Below, one piece after another: positions 35,386-44,832 of a stretch of 64,000 bases of DNA; position 1 is the stretch's first letter; each line of letters begins with the position of its first letter. The notes under the pieces are model-generated. The model made no database searches and was not told the DNA's origin. It saw nothing but the letters and a program-made list of their open reading frames with translations. The position numbers and the translations under genes were made by a program. The DNA is from Catalimonadaceae bacterium JC749 (lineage in GTDB: Bacteria > Bacteroidota > Bacteroidia > Cytophagales > Cyclobacteriaceae): the NCBI GenBank assembly GCA_021730635.1, contig JAJNNC010000013.1, positions 1 to 64,000 of the forward strand, written 5' to 3'.

Positions 35386-35420
35386 AAGGCTGTTGCCATA
35401 GGCGACAGTCTTTCTTGTTT
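35386..35420 (+). terminator. Terminator after the TonB-dependent receptor
   Basis: AAGGCTGTTGCC (35386-35397) pairs over all 12 positions with GGCGACAGTCTT (35401-35412), counting two G-U pairs, around a three-base loop. TTTCTTGTTTT follows. The element ends exactly at the stop codon of the convergent minus-strand gene and may act for both. Confidence 0.75.
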
Positions 35421-35953
35421 TAAGGTTGAGATACATGGCCAGCCTCAAAGACAGCCGTAAACTGAAAGGAGGTCCAGGAGGAGGTCTCAAAGCCAGTGTC
35501 TACCTGCACATTGAGAGATATCTGCCATCGGTTGGCATCCAGCCGCACCCCTTGCAACGATCCCTGGCGAATAGGATAATACTGCCTGGGACAAAAACAC
35601 TGATTGACTAAAGTTGCCTGAACGTCTGCCAGCGCCTCATCGGCAAAAGAAAAGCGATGGACAGTGTCGGGTACCTGAAACACGATAAGCCTGGTCAGTT
35701 CGTCATCTGCGATGGCCGGATTCTCTTTTCTTTGATACCGATATCGAAAGACTAGTTGCTGACCTGGTTTTATTTCAACTCCTTCAATCAGAGAATCGCT
35801 TTGATGGAGCACTAGCTGTGCACCGGGAAAAAAAGTATACTGGCACTGGTTGGGTTCAGGACAGGGATTCATCCTCTCAGGATTATCCTGCCCGCCACAG
35901 GAATAACAACAACCCATCCATCCGACCCATAACATAAAGTAAAATCTTTTCAT
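35420..35953 (-). CDS. Small lipoprotein of unknown function
   Basis: A 177-residue envelope protein. The ATG at 35953 gives a signal sequence MKRFYFMLWVGWMGCCYSC with several cysteines, one of which (probably in CYSCGG) would be lipid-anchored; the longer frame from 36076 lacks a signal at its start. The mature part is beta-rich with further Cys residues in NPCPEPNQC and NQCFCPRQ that could form disulfides. No family was recognised. It converges on the TonB receptor gene and diverges from the phosphoesterase gene. Confidence 0.7.
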   Translation of the reverse strand: MKRFYFMLWVGWMGCCYSCGGQDNPERMNPCPEPNQCQYTFFPGAQLVLHQSDSLIEGVEIKPGQQLVFRYRYQRKENPAIADDELTRLIVFQVPDTVHRFSFADEALADVQATLVNQCFCPRQYYPIRQGSLQGVRLDANRWQISLNVQVDTGFETSSWTSFQFTAVFEAGHVSQP

Positions 35954-36121
35954 ATTTATTAAACGGGTTGATGGGTAGGTTTCATTGTGTAGTATTCCTG
36001 TGGGGCCACAAAGCGAAGGGATCCTCAAGTGTTTTAAATTATTATTAAGTTTTACCCAAGGCATTGTGAAAAGCACAAAACGACTTTAACATTGCAAATG
36101 ACCACACAACCAAAAATCCTC

Positions 36122-37717
36122 ATGAAACAACTATTCGTTGTAAGCTTATTTTTCTTTAGCCAGATGGTTACCCTCCAGGCCCAGACAGTGCGTGGAATCG
36201 TGTTTGATGATATGAATAAGAATGGGAAGAAAGAAAGGAAAGAATCCGGTATCGCCCAGGTGGCTGTCTCTAATGGCACACAGGTAACCCTGACCAATGA
36301 GAACGGGATTTATGAATTGCCGGTAGGAAAAGATAACATCATTTTCATCATCAAGCCTGCGGATTATGCCTTACCATTGGATGACGACAATCTTCCGCAA
36401 TTCTATTATATTCATAAACCGGAAGGAGCGCCAGACCTGTCGTTTGAAACAGTGTCTCCCACCGGAAAGCTTCCCAAATCGGTTGATTTTGCCTTAATAC
36501 CCGCTGAAGAAAATGAAAACTTTACCGCTCTGCTCTTTGGTGACCCTCAGCCTTATACCCAAGAAGAAGTCGCTTTCTTTGCTCAGGGTATTGTGGCTGA
36601 GGTAGAAGCGATTCAAAACATTCCCTTTGGCCTGAGTTTGGGAGACCTGGTGGGCGATGACCTTTCCTTATTCAACCCTTATATTCAGGCAGTGAAAAGA
36701 GTGGGTATTCCCTGGTTCAATCTAATGGGTAATCATGATATGAATTACGATGCGGAGACAGACAGCTTATCCGATGAGACCTATGAAGCGCATTTTGGTC
36801 CTGCCAATTATGCTTTCAATTATGGGAAAGTACACTTCATCATATTAGATGATGTGTTATATCCTGACCCCAGAGATGGGAAAGGCTATTGGGGCGGCTT
36901 CCGCAAAGATCAGTTAGACTTTGTAGAAAACGATCTGAAGCACGTCCCTGAAGACCATTTAGTGGTGTTGGCATTTCATATTCCCATCAGCGAACCCAAA
37001 GAGGGAGACACTTATCGGGATGAAGACCGGCAACGCTTGTTTAACTTGCTGGAAAGATTTCCCCATACCCTTTCCCTCTCGGCACATACGCATTTGCAGA
37101 AACATGATTTTTTCGGTCAGGAGCAGGGGTGGCCTCAATCCAAACCCCATCATCATTACAATGTGGGTACTACCTCAGGCGACTGGTATTCCGGCAGATT
37201 GGATGAGAAGGGAATTCCTGTATCAACCATGAGAGATGGTACGCCCAAAGGGTATGCTTTTCTTCGTTTCAATGGGAATCAATACCAATTTGATTATAAA
37301 GTGGCTGGCAAGCCAGACGATTATAAAATGCAGATATGGACACCCAAGGTAGTGCCTCAAGGAGAAAGAACCTCTGCCCGTATTATTGTCAATTTCTTTC
37401 AGGGGAGTGAAATGGATAGCCTGATGTATAGAGTAGACGACGGAGATTGGCAGGGCATGCAATGGTTAGAAGACTATGATCCTATGTATGTTAAGGGTTT
37501 GTATGACTGGGATGAGGCAGAAGCCCTGACCCCAGGCCGAAGACCTTCCAATCCGGTGCAGACCAAACATTTGTGGCAGGCCAATATTCCTACCGATTTA
37601 GAAACCGGAGAACATAAGATTGAGATCAAAGCGACAGATATGTTTGGCAGAACTTTTACGCAGCAAAGTTCTTATCGTGTGGAAAAAACGGCCACCCAGC
37701 AAAATATCAATGAGTAG
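36122..37717 (+). CDS. Exported calcineurin-type metallophosphoesterase with N- and C-terminal beta domains
   Basis: Predicted periplasmic or secreted phosphoesterase of 531 residues. After a signal peptide (MKQLFVVSLFFFSQMVTLQAQ) comes a MetallophosN-type domain (GIVFDDMNKNGKKERKESGIAQVAVSNG, resembling dockerin/SdrD-like repeats). The dimetal catalytic core carries all expected ligands: FGDPQPY, SLGDLVGDD, LMGNHDMN, LAFHIPI and LSAHTHLQ. A C-terminal MetallophosC-like beta domain ends at the stop. Upstream in-frame TTG (36092) and ATG (36098) were rejected because they would bury the signal peptide. The glycerophosphodiesterase gene follows 238 bases later on the same strand. Confidence 0.9.
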   Translation: MKQLFVVSLFFFSQMVTLQAQTVRGIVFDDMNKNGKKERKESGIAQVAVSNGTQVTLTNENGIYELPVGKDNIIFIIKPADYALPLDDDNLPQFYYIHKPEGAPDLSFETVSPTGKLPKSVDFALIPAEENENFTALLFGDPQPYTQEEVAFFAQGIVAEVEAIQNIPFGLSLGDLVGDDLSLFNPYIQAVKRVGIPWFNLMGNHDMNYDAETDSLSDETYEAHFGPANYAFNYGKVHFIILDDVLYPDPRDGKGYWGGFRKDQLDFVENDLKHVPEDHLVVLAFHIPISEPKEGDTYRDEDRQRLFNLLERFPHTLSLSAHTHLQKHDFFGQEQGWPQSKPHHHYNVGTTSGDWYSGRLDEKGIPVSTMRDGTPKGYAFLRFNGNQYQFDYKVAGKPDDYKMQIWTPKVVPQGERTSARIIVNFFQGSEMDSLMYRVDDGDWQGMQWLEDYDPMYVKGLYDWDEAEALTPGRRPSNPVQTKHLWQANIPTDLETGEHKIEIKATDMFGRTFTQQSSYRVEKTATQQNINE

Positions 37718-37955
37718 GGGGGAGAAATCAGGCATGAAGTAAATTCCTGGTTTAGCAAACCTATGAAACTCACCAGCAATAAGGATGCTTCAAGGCATCT
37801 CCCGTGATAAAATAGCCTCTATGTGCAGGCCAGTGGGAAAATGACTGGAGGTTTCTTTCACAGATATGTCAGCTATGTGCGCAGGGGATATTTATGTTTT
37901 TATTATATTACCCTGTTTACTTGACAGTTCTATTTTAAAAGAAACTGTTTTTCCT

Positions 37956-38843
37956 ATGACTCGACACGCCTGGCTCTGTATCATCTTTGGTCTGTGGGGG
38001 CATTTGGCCTTCTGCCAGCTTCATATTACGCAGGTAGAAAGTCCTCAGGCCTTAAAAGCCCTCTTCAACTATCATAAGAACCAGCTCACCTGGATCAGTG
38101 CCCACCGCGGGGGCTCTTATTTGGGGTATCCGGAAAACTGCATCCCTACTTTTGAAGCGGTATTGAAAGTGACCCCTGCAATCATTGAGTGCGATGTGCG
38201 CATGACGCAGGACAGTGTGCTTATCCTGATGCACGACGAAACGCTGGAGCGAACCACCACGGGAAGAGGAAAAGTGAAGGAGCAAAGCTGGGCCAATTTA
38301 CAGGAGCTACACCTGATTGATCTGGAAGGTTTAAAAACAGATTACCGGATTCCTGCTTTCTCTGAGGTGCTGGATTGGGCAGTAGGAAAAGCCATCCTGA
38401 CTGTAGATGTCAAACAGGAAGTGCCTATAGAGAAAGTAGTGGAAGCTATCGAGGAAGCGGAGGCAGAAGCTTACGCCATTGTCATTACCTATAACCTGGA
38501 AGATGCCAAAAAAGTATATCAGCTGAATCCTGCCCTGATGATTTCTGTAACCATACGAAATGAGGAAGAATGGCAAAGAGCAAAAAATACAGGCATCCCC
38601 CTGGACAATATGATGGCCTTCGTCGGGATCACGGAACCCCCTGCTTCCCTGTATCAAACACTTCACCAGGCAGGATTATACTGTATTTTAGGAACTATGG
38701 GAAATCTGGATCAAATGGCAGTTGCCAGGGGCGATGAGGTATATATTAGACTTATGGAGCAGGGGGCTGATATCTTATCTACGGATAGACCGATAGAAGT
38801 AGCCCCGCTTATAAAAAATAAACTACTGGAACAGAAAGAATAA
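37956..38843 (+). CDS. Glycerophosphodiester phosphodiesterase family protein
   Basis: Hydrolyses glycerophosphodiesters to glycerol-3-phosphate and alcohol, probably in the periplasm. A signal peptide (MTRHAWLCIIFGLWGHLAFCQ) precedes the TIM-barrel core with the metal and catalytic residues ISAHRGGSYLGYPENCIPTF, IIECDVRMTQDSVLILMHDETLERTTTG and LTVDVKQE. The C-terminal ILSTDRPIEV is also typical. The frame is open from 37866, but the ATG at 37956 is the only start that yields a signal sequence. Together with the upstream phosphoesterase it may scavenge phosphate or lipid head groups. Confidence 0.92.
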   Translation: MTRHAWLCIIFGLWGHLAFCQLHITQVESPQALKALFNYHKNQLTWISAHRGGSYLGYPENCIPTFEAVLKVTPAIIECDVRMTQDSVLILMHDETLERTTTGRGKVKEQSWANLQELHLIDLEGLKTDYRIPAFSEVLDWAVGKAILTVDVKQEVPIEKVVEAIEEAEAEAYAIVITYNLEDAKKVYQLNPALMISVTIRNEEEWQRAKNTGIPLDNMMAFVGITEPPASLYQTLHQAGLYCILGTMGNLDQMAVARGDEVYIRLMEQGADILSTDRPIEVAPLIKNKLLEQKE

Positions 38844-38878
38844 TATATAAGACAGGCTGGAAATAGCCCTTTGGATAT

Positions 38879-39301
38879 TTAACCTTTAAATACCAGTTTC
38901 TTTCTGGCCCAGAAATTCCAGATTGTCACAACAATCACAGCTACAATTTTAGCCACACGGTAATCTACAAAAAGATAAGCAACCATACCCCATAAAATAA
39001 ATTGGTTGATGGCCAGGCCCATACTGGCAGTCATAAAAAAAATAAGAACCTCTACGGTAAGTTGGTGTTTGCCTTTTTCAAAAACCCAGTGTCTGCTAAC
39101 AAAATAATTGCATAGATTGGTAATAATAAAGGCAATAGAGTTGGCTATTAAATAGTTGACCTCATAGATTTCTACCAGACATAATAAGGTGGGAAACTCA
39201 ATGCCTACAGAAAGAAAACCTGTGGCTAGGTACCTGGAAAATTGTTTTAGCCAGGTCCTATCTGTGTCTGTATCCGAAGTTAACTTGATTCTCTGTGACA
39301 T
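38879..39301 (-). CDS. GtrA-family membrane protein
   Basis: Small integral membrane protein of 140 residues with four hydrophobic helices: FSRYLATGFLSVGIEFPTLLCLV, NYLIANSIAFIITNLCNYFVSRHWVF, VLIFFMTASMGLAINQFILWGM and AKIVAVIVVTIWNFWARKKLVF. GtrA proteins are thought to help flip undecaprenyl-linked sugars for cell-surface polysaccharides. I chose the ATG at 39301 (MSQRIKLTS) in place of the first frame start at 39376, because the extra hydrophobic stretch is not seen in the family. It converges on the glycerophosphodiesterase gene with 35 bases between. Confidence 0.9.
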   Translation of the reverse strand: MSQRIKLTSDTDTDRTWLKQFSRYLATGFLSVGIEFPTLLCLVEIYEVNYLIANSIAFIITNLCNYFVSRHWVFEKGKHQLTVEVLIFFMTASMGLAINQFILWGMVAYLFVDYRVAKIVAVIVVTIWNFWARKKLVFKG

Positions 39302-39445
39302 TGATTTAGCATTAATTATCGCAATAAATATAATTTTTTTTATAATAAATATTAATAACAGGACAATTGGTGGCAACTTTTTTTCTTTTTTCTTTCCGGA
39401 GAATTATGCTAATTTTCCGATAGGACATTAACCTTACATTGTTTT

Positions 39446-42418
39446 ATGCATTCTTTTTTAGAGGAGGTAGTAGAAAAGGTCGTTGGGAAATTCGGTTCTC
39501 AAATAGAGACTGCCACCGTGGTTTTTCCCAACCGCAGAGCAGGAATTTTCTTCAGGGATGCACTGGCAAAGCGTATCCAAAGTCCCTTGTTTTCTCCCCG
39601 CATTTTAACCTTTGAAGAATTTGTCTATCAGTTATCACCGCTCAAAAATGCTGATTCACTGACTTTGCTCTATACCCTCTATGACGTATTCCAACAGGTG
39701 ACACAGATACGTGAAAGTTTTGATCAGTTTTATCCCTGGGGAGAAATGTTGCTGCACGACTTTGATGAAATCGACAAATGGATGGTACCCGCTAAAGATT
39801 TGTTTACCAATATTCAGGATATCAAAGAGCTGGAGGCCCATTTCGACTATCTGACAGCTGAACAAATCGAAGTCATCACCCGATTCTGGAAAAATTTTAC
39901 CCATACTGCTTCCCAGGATTCTTTATCCAGTGCTAAAGAGCGGTTTATTCGCTTGTGGTCCAGGCTCTATGAGGTATACAACCAGTACCAGCGACACCTG
40001 CAAAAAGCCGGATTTGCTTACCAGGGCATGATTACACGACAGATCGCAACATTTGCGGACCAGCATCGCCTGGAACATTCGTTTTCTCATTTGGTTTTTG
40101 TAGGTTTCAATGCTTTCAGCCGTGCAGAAGAAAAAATTGTAAGCTGGTTTGTCCGGGAGGAAGAAGCCGATATTTTCTGGGATGTGGATGAACACTATGT
40201 AGGGAACAAACAGCAGGAAGCGGGCACTTTTTTTAGAAAATATCAGAGCCATAAAGTCTTCAGAGATACCTTCCCTCAACCATTGCCTTCGCACTTTACC
40301 TTCAGTACGGAGAAAAAAATGAAGCTGATAGCCACCACCCTGGAAGTAGGACAGGCTAAAATGCTGGGAGAAATTCTTGCTAAACTGGCTCAGCAAAAAG
40401 ATTTCAATCCAGAAAAGACGGTGATTGTATTGCCAGACGAACACCTTCTTTTTCCTGTGCTGCATTCTCTGCCCGATGTTATTCGCAGGATAAACGTGAC
40501 CATGGGTTATCCTTTGCGCAAAACACCTTTGTATAGCTTGTTGGAAGATTTGCTACAGTTGCAGGAAGAGAAAAAATATAACATGGCCAAAAAGAGATAC
40601 GAGTTTCACTATACCTCGGTGCTATCCGTGCTCAAACATCCTTATTTGGTGCAGTACCAACCGGAACTCTCCTTCAACAATGTGCAGGACATTACCCGGC
40701 AAAATAAGGTGTATGTCAGCTTGGCTGAACTAAAAGGAGATCATGCCCTGTATCCTCTCATCTTTCAGGGTGTAGAAAATGTCTCCGATATGTTTTCTTA
40801 TCTGCAACAGATTTTACTACAAATCAATGAACTGGTGGAGGAAAATAAAAGTCCGGATCAGGAAGAAGATACGGAGGAAGGGATGGTCCTCCCCAATCTG
40901 GAGCAGGAACTAATTTATCATTTTTACCTTCAGCTGAACCGGTTGAGGATGATTGCTGAAGAACACAGGCTGTCTTTGAGCTTGCCTTTTTTCTCCAGAC
41001 TGTTCAGGCAAGTGGTTTCTTCCATCCGGGTTCCTTTTACCGGAGAACCTCTCAGAGGCTTACAGATCATGGGCGTATTGGAGACTCGTAACCTGGATTT
41101 TGACCATGTTTTTTTCCTGTCTATGAACGAGGGCGTGTTTCCCCCGTCGCTGACAGGTAGCTCCTTTATTCCGGCCAGTCTGCGGAAAGGTTTCGGATTG
41201 CCTACCCAGGATTTTCAGGATGTAGTGTATGCCTATACCTTTTTCCGTTTGTTGCAGCGGGCCAAACAAGTCTATTGTTTTTATAATACGGAAGACCTGC
41301 CGCAACTCAGTGGCGAACCCAGTCGATTTTTATATCAACTCCTTTATGAATCCGAAAGAAGGCCTGACGGTCGGCTTCGTTACCCGCAGGAGCAGGGTAA
41401 TATCATGATTCAACAGCATACCCTGGCTATGCCTGTCCACGCCATTCCAGCTCCCAAACTCAGTATTGCCAAAAGCAAAGAAGTATGGAAAAAGCTTTCC
41501 CAATATGTAGTAGGAGGTGCACAACCCACCATACGCCTGACGCCCTCTGCCTTGAACAGTTATCTGGACTGCCGTCTGAAATTTTACTTTAAATATATTG
41601 CCGGCATGGAGGAGGCAGATGTCTTACAAGCAGAAATTGATCCGACAGTCTTTGGCAACATTTTGCACAGAACGATGGAGATGGTATACCGCAACTACAT
41701 ACAGGAGCATCGCAGCACTGTGATTCATAAGGATGTAATTATATGGATGAAAGGGCAACCCCTGGAAGAGGCAGTGGCCAAGGCTTTCCGTGAGCATTTC
41801 CGGATAGAAGAAGACCAGGGATTTACCTTTGAAGGAAAGAACCTGATCGCCCGGGAAATGATCACCAAAATGGCCATGCGGATATTGACCCTGGATGCCC
41901 AATATGCTCCTTTTGAAATTCTGGGCTTGGAACGGAAAGATTATCACCTGGATTTTTCGGTGAAAGACGAGCAGGGAAAACAATTTACCGTATCGTTGCG
42001 GGGTATTATAGACCGGATCGACAGGAAAGAGAAGGTGGTGAGAGTACTGGATTATAAGACCGGCCGTGACGAAAAAATTGTGAAGGATATAGCTTCTCTG
42101 TTCGATAGGCGCGATCCCAAACGAAGCAAGGCGGCCATGCAGGCTATGTTCTATGCGCTGCTGTACCAGCATACTCAGTACACTGCAGACAGGGTAGTCC
42201 CCGGTCTGGTGAATGCCAGGAATATCTTTGAAGAACCTTTTGATCCTCGCTTTATTATAGACAAGCAGGTTGTCAACGATTTTACAGCTTATGAACAGCC
42301 TTACACTCAGTATCTGAACCAATTGTTGTTGGAGCTATTTGATGAAAACGTTCCTTTCAATCAGACAGATGATCAGGATAAATGTAAATACTGCCCTTAC
42401 GCTGGTATTTGTTTTTAA
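39446..42418 (+). CDS. AddB-like PD-(D/E)XK nuclease with iron-sulfur cysteines
   Basis: A 990-residue protein of the AddB/RexB type, involved in double-strand-break end processing. The N-terminal half is a degenerate helicase fold (TVVFPNRRAGIFFRDALAK; no intact Walker A). ETRNLDFDHVFFLSMNEGVFPP resembles the inactive helicase motif region of AddB. The C-terminal nuclease has FGNILHRTMEM, GIIDRIDRKEKVVRVLDYKTG (catalytic Asp and Lys). One Cys in LNSYLDCRLKFYF plus the closing CKYCPYAGIC forms the four-Cys [4Fe-4S] signature of AddB-type nucleases. No AddA-like helicase gene is adjacent within the window. Confidence 0.88.
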   Translation: MHSFLEEVVEKVVGKFGSQIETATVVFPNRRAGIFFRDALAKRIQSPLFSPRILTFEEFVYQLSPLKNADSLTLLYTLYDVFQQVTQIRESFDQFYPWGEMLLHDFDEIDKWMVPAKDLFTNIQDIKELEAHFDYLTAEQIEVITRFWKNFTHTASQDSLSSAKERFIRLWSRLYEVYNQYQRHLQKAGFAYQGMITRQIATFADQHRLEHSFSHLVFVGFNAFSRAEEKIVSWFVREEEADIFWDVDEHYVGNKQQEAGTFFRKYQSHKVFRDTFPQPLPSHFTFSTEKKMKLIATTLEVGQAKMLGEILAKLAQQKDFNPEKTVIVLPDEHLLFPVLHSLPDVIRRINVTMGYPLRKTPLYSLLEDLLQLQEEKKYNMAKKRYEFHYTSVLSVLKHPYLVQYQPELSFNNVQDITRQNKVYVSLAELKGDHALYPLIFQGVENVSDMFSYLQQILLQINELVEENKSPDQEEDTEEGMVLPNLEQELIYHFYLQLNRLRMIAEEHRLSLSLPFFSRLFRQVVSSIRVPFTGEPLRGLQIMGVLETRNLDFDHVFFLSMNEGVFPPSLTGSSFIPASLRKGFGLPTQDFQDVVYAYTFFRLLQRAKQVYCFYNTEDLPQLSGEPSRFLYQLLYESERRPDGRLRYPQEQGNIMIQQHTLAMPVHAIPAPKLSIAKSKEVWKKLSQYVVGGAQPTIRLTPSALNSYLDCRLKFYFKYIAGMEEADVLQAEIDPTVFGNILHRTMEMVYRNYIQEHRSTVIHKDVIIWMKGQPLEEAVAKAFREHFRIEEDQGFTFEGKNLIAREMITKMAMRILTLDAQYAPFEILGLERKDYHLDFSVKDEQGKQFTVSLRGIIDRIDRKEKVVRVLDYKTGRDEKIVKDIASLFDRRDPKRSKAAMQAMFYALLYQHTQYTADRVVPGLVNARNIFEEPFDPRFIIDKQVVNDFTAYEQPYTQYLNQLLLELFDENVPFNQTDDQDKCKYCPYAGICF

Positions 42419-42556
42419 TAAAAATTACATAGATATCCCGCTTTACAAGACTAATAGCCGGCAGAAAACGTTGCCAATATAATTTGGTTTCTGGAAAATA
42501 GCACTATCTTGAAGGACATTGAATAATGTTGGAATAGACGATTTGTCAAATATTTT

Positions 42557-43741
42557 ATGACCTTTCAAGTAAAGCTTTATGCTTCTTTCTGTTGGCTGGT
42601 CTTTTGGGGGTATCAGGGATCTGCGCAAACCCTGCATGTTTCAGCAGGAGAGCAATTCTTCATCAGTCAGGAATCTGTGGTAGTAGTCAATGGAAATGTG
42701 AATAACCTGGGCATCCTGACGAATGAAGGAAATTTTTCTGTGGGAGGAGATTGGAACAATGCGGGCGTTTACCAGACTACAAAGGGAAGATTCATCTTAC
42801 ATGGGGAAGAGCTTCAACAAATACACCATAACGGACAACCAATAGCGATCCTGCACCTGCAGGGAGCAGGAGAAAAGCAGTTGTCATCCCCATTGCTCTT
42901 AGTGGATAGCTTGGTGTTGCAGGAAGGTATCCTGACCACTTCCTCAGAAGGTTCGCTTACCTTAATGACTACAGCAGGGGTGGCTGGTGGCAATGAGCTT
43001 GCCTATATCAACGGCCCCATGGTCTATCAGGGAACGGGTTACCGCTATTTTCCTGTTGGAAAAAATAATCACTTTCGTCCTATAACTTTGTTAGAAGTGA
43101 AAGGTGCTGATCCTGTCTTGCAGGTAGAAGTGCAGGAGCCCAATGAAAATGCTATTCCCGGTGAAAGGCTGGAAAGTGTTTCTGAGAAAAGGTATTGGGA
43201 AATAAAAACCGTGGAAGGCACTTACGAAGGTTCCTTGATAGCACTGTCCATCGGAGAGGATGAAGGGTTTCGGGACGTAGAAGGCATTATAGTGACAGGA
43301 ACCACGGCTCCCGGTGCTGCTTATACCAATTTAGGACAATCGGATTTGACAGGAAGTGCTCTCTCAGGCACAGTAACCAGCAGGGAAGTTTCTGCATTGC
43401 CCTATGTAGCTTTGGGTATTACCTCTGAATTCTCACTTAAAAATCAGGTCTTGGTACCTTCTGCTTTTGCTCCGGAAGCTCCCGATCCCCAGAACAGAGC
43501 TTTACGGATTTATGCTGTCAATGTACTGCCTGAGCAATTTGTGCTGAAAATATTTGATCGTTGGGGACAAGTGGTCTACCAGACTACCTCGCTGGATGAA
43601 GCACTTCAGCAAGGTTGGAATGGACTGCATCAAAAGACCCATCAGCCTGCTCAGTTTGGTGTATACACCTATTATGTAAACGTGTTGTTTGATAACCAGA
43701 TTCCCAAGGAGCAGACAGGTACCATTACTTTATTCAGGTAA
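42557..43741 (+). CDS. T9SS-exported surface protein with gliding-type (CHU_C, type B) C-terminal sorting domain
   Basis: Predicted type IX secretion substrate, 394 residues. A signal peptide ends at GYQGSAQ. The middle is low-complexity beta structure (NGNVNNLGILTNEGNFSVGGDWNNAGVY) of the kind found in surface adhesins. The C-terminal domain FVLKIFDRWGQVVYQTTS...WNGLHQ...QFGVYTYYVNVLFDN...GTITLFR is the CHU_C/type B sorting signal. The next gene, a PorP/SprF protein, starts at the very next base after the stop; such pairs are typical of T9SS type B substrates with a dedicated outer-membrane partner. Confidence 0.9.
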   Translation: MTFQVKLYASFCWLVFWGYQGSAQTLHVSAGEQFFISQESVVVVNGNVNNLGILTNEGNFSVGGDWNNAGVYQTTKGRFILHGEELQQIHHNGQPIAILHLQGAGEKQLSSPLLLVDSLVLQEGILTTSSEGSLTLMTTAGVAGGNELAYINGPMVYQGTGYRYFPVGKNNHFRPITLLEVKGADPVLQVEVQEPNENAIPGERLESVSEKRYWEIKTVEGTYEGSLIALSIGEDEGFRDVEGIIVTGTTAPGAAYTNLGQSDLTGSALSGTVTSREVSALPYVALGITSEFSLKNQVLVPSAFAPEAPDPQNRALRIYAVNVLPEQFVLKIFDRWGQVVYQTTSLDEALQQGWNGLHQKTHQPAQFGVYTYYVNVLFDNQIPKEQTGTITLFR

Positions 43742-44824
43742 ATGCATAAGAGCGATTACATACCGCAGCCAGGCACGTTTCTTCAGAATCATTTCTTTTG
43801 GAGTTTGATATTTTTGCTGCTCAGCTGTTATGAAATGAAGGCACAAACGCCCCGTTTTTCACAATATGAGGCAGCCCCCCTGATGCTGAACCCAGCCCTG
43901 GCCGGTGCCGTGGAGGATATTTCCTTCAACGTGAATTATCGCATTCAAAGGCTCGGACAGATCAATTACCAGACAGGCTTCTTTTCTGCTGTTCTTCCTC
44001 TTTACCGGCATGGGCAGGAACCGGTACAGATAGGAGGGCTGGCTTTTTCCGCCATCCATGATATGGCCGGAGAAGCCGGTGAAGTCAAAACCCGAGAGGC
44101 ACATCTGACAGCTGCTTACAACCTGCTTATCGATAAGCATCGTATTCATGTGATTACCTTTGGGCTACAAGGCGGATATGCGCAAACCGGCATTGACTTT
44201 GGACAATTATACTGGCCCTCGCAACTGACGTACAACGGATTTGATCTTTCCAAGGTAGTATCGCTGGATCAGTATGAACAAAGCTTTGGTGTATTCAAAG
44301 TGGCAACCGGGGCTTTTTGGCAATATACACCGGCCAATCATCCTTTTCGGGCCAGCCGTTACTTTAGTATTTTCGGAGGTCTTGCCGTAGCACATATCAA
44401 TGAACCAGATTTCTCCGTGATGCAGGGCGCTACCCAGGCGCTACCCAGGTTATTTACCTTTTATGGGGGAAGTGAACACCGTTTGAATAACAGGATCTCT
44501 CTGCGTCCCAGCTTTCTTTTCATGCGCCAGCGACAGCAGAGCCAGTTTAGTCTCGGCACACAGCTTCAACTTGCTCATAGGGTGGATGCTTCTTCACCCT
44601 CAGAGGTGCTAAATTTACAGCTAGGCACCTGGTATCGTTTTTCCGAAGCCATGATCTTTTTGGTCGGGTTGAGCAATCAAACTTTCCAGGCTGCCTTAAG
44701 CTTCGATGCCATTACCAGTCAGGAACGGGCCGCGATTCAACATCAGCAGGCTTTTGAACTTTCTTTGGGCTACCGCTTTTTAAGAAACTTAGAACCAAAA
44801 AAATTTTCAACTCCTCTTTTTTGA
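43742..44824 (+). CDS. PorP/SprF-family type IX secretion membrane protein
   Basis: Outer-membrane barrel-type protein of the PorP/SprF family, which anchors or helps release type B T9SS cargo. A signal peptide ends around CYEMKAQTPRFSQYEAAPLMLNPALAG, the latter being the family hallmark at the mature N terminus. Successive amphipathic strands follow (FNVNYRIQRLGQINYQTGFFS, HRIHVITFGLQGGYAQTGIDFGQLYWPSQ, and so on), with LGYRFLRNLEPKKF near the end. It starts immediately after the cargo gene and runs directly into the OmpA-family gene, so the three are one operon. Confidence 0.93.
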   Translation: MHKSDYIPQPGTFLQNHFFWSLIFLLLSCYEMKAQTPRFSQYEAAPLMLNPALAGAVEDISFNVNYRIQRLGQINYQTGFFSAVLPLYRHGQEPVQIGGLAFSAIHDMAGEAGEVKTREAHLTAAYNLLIDKHRIHVITFGLQGGYAQTGIDFGQLYWPSQLTYNGFDLSKVVSLDQYEQSFGVFKVATGAFWQYTPANHPFRASRYFSIFGGLAVAHINEPDFSVMQGATQALPRLFTFYGGSEHRLNNRISLRPSFLFMRQRQQSQFSLGTQLQLAHRVDASSPSEVLNLQLGTWYRFSEAMIFLVGLSNQTFQAALSFDAITSQERAAIQHQQAFELSLGYRFLRNLEPKKFSTPLF

Positions 44825-44832
44825 AGGTTCCT

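Noticed and set aside
41624-42322. Open frame of 232 codons on the minus strand
   Set aside because: Antisense to the nuclease domain of the AddB-like gene; no recognisable motif and no plausible regulatory context.
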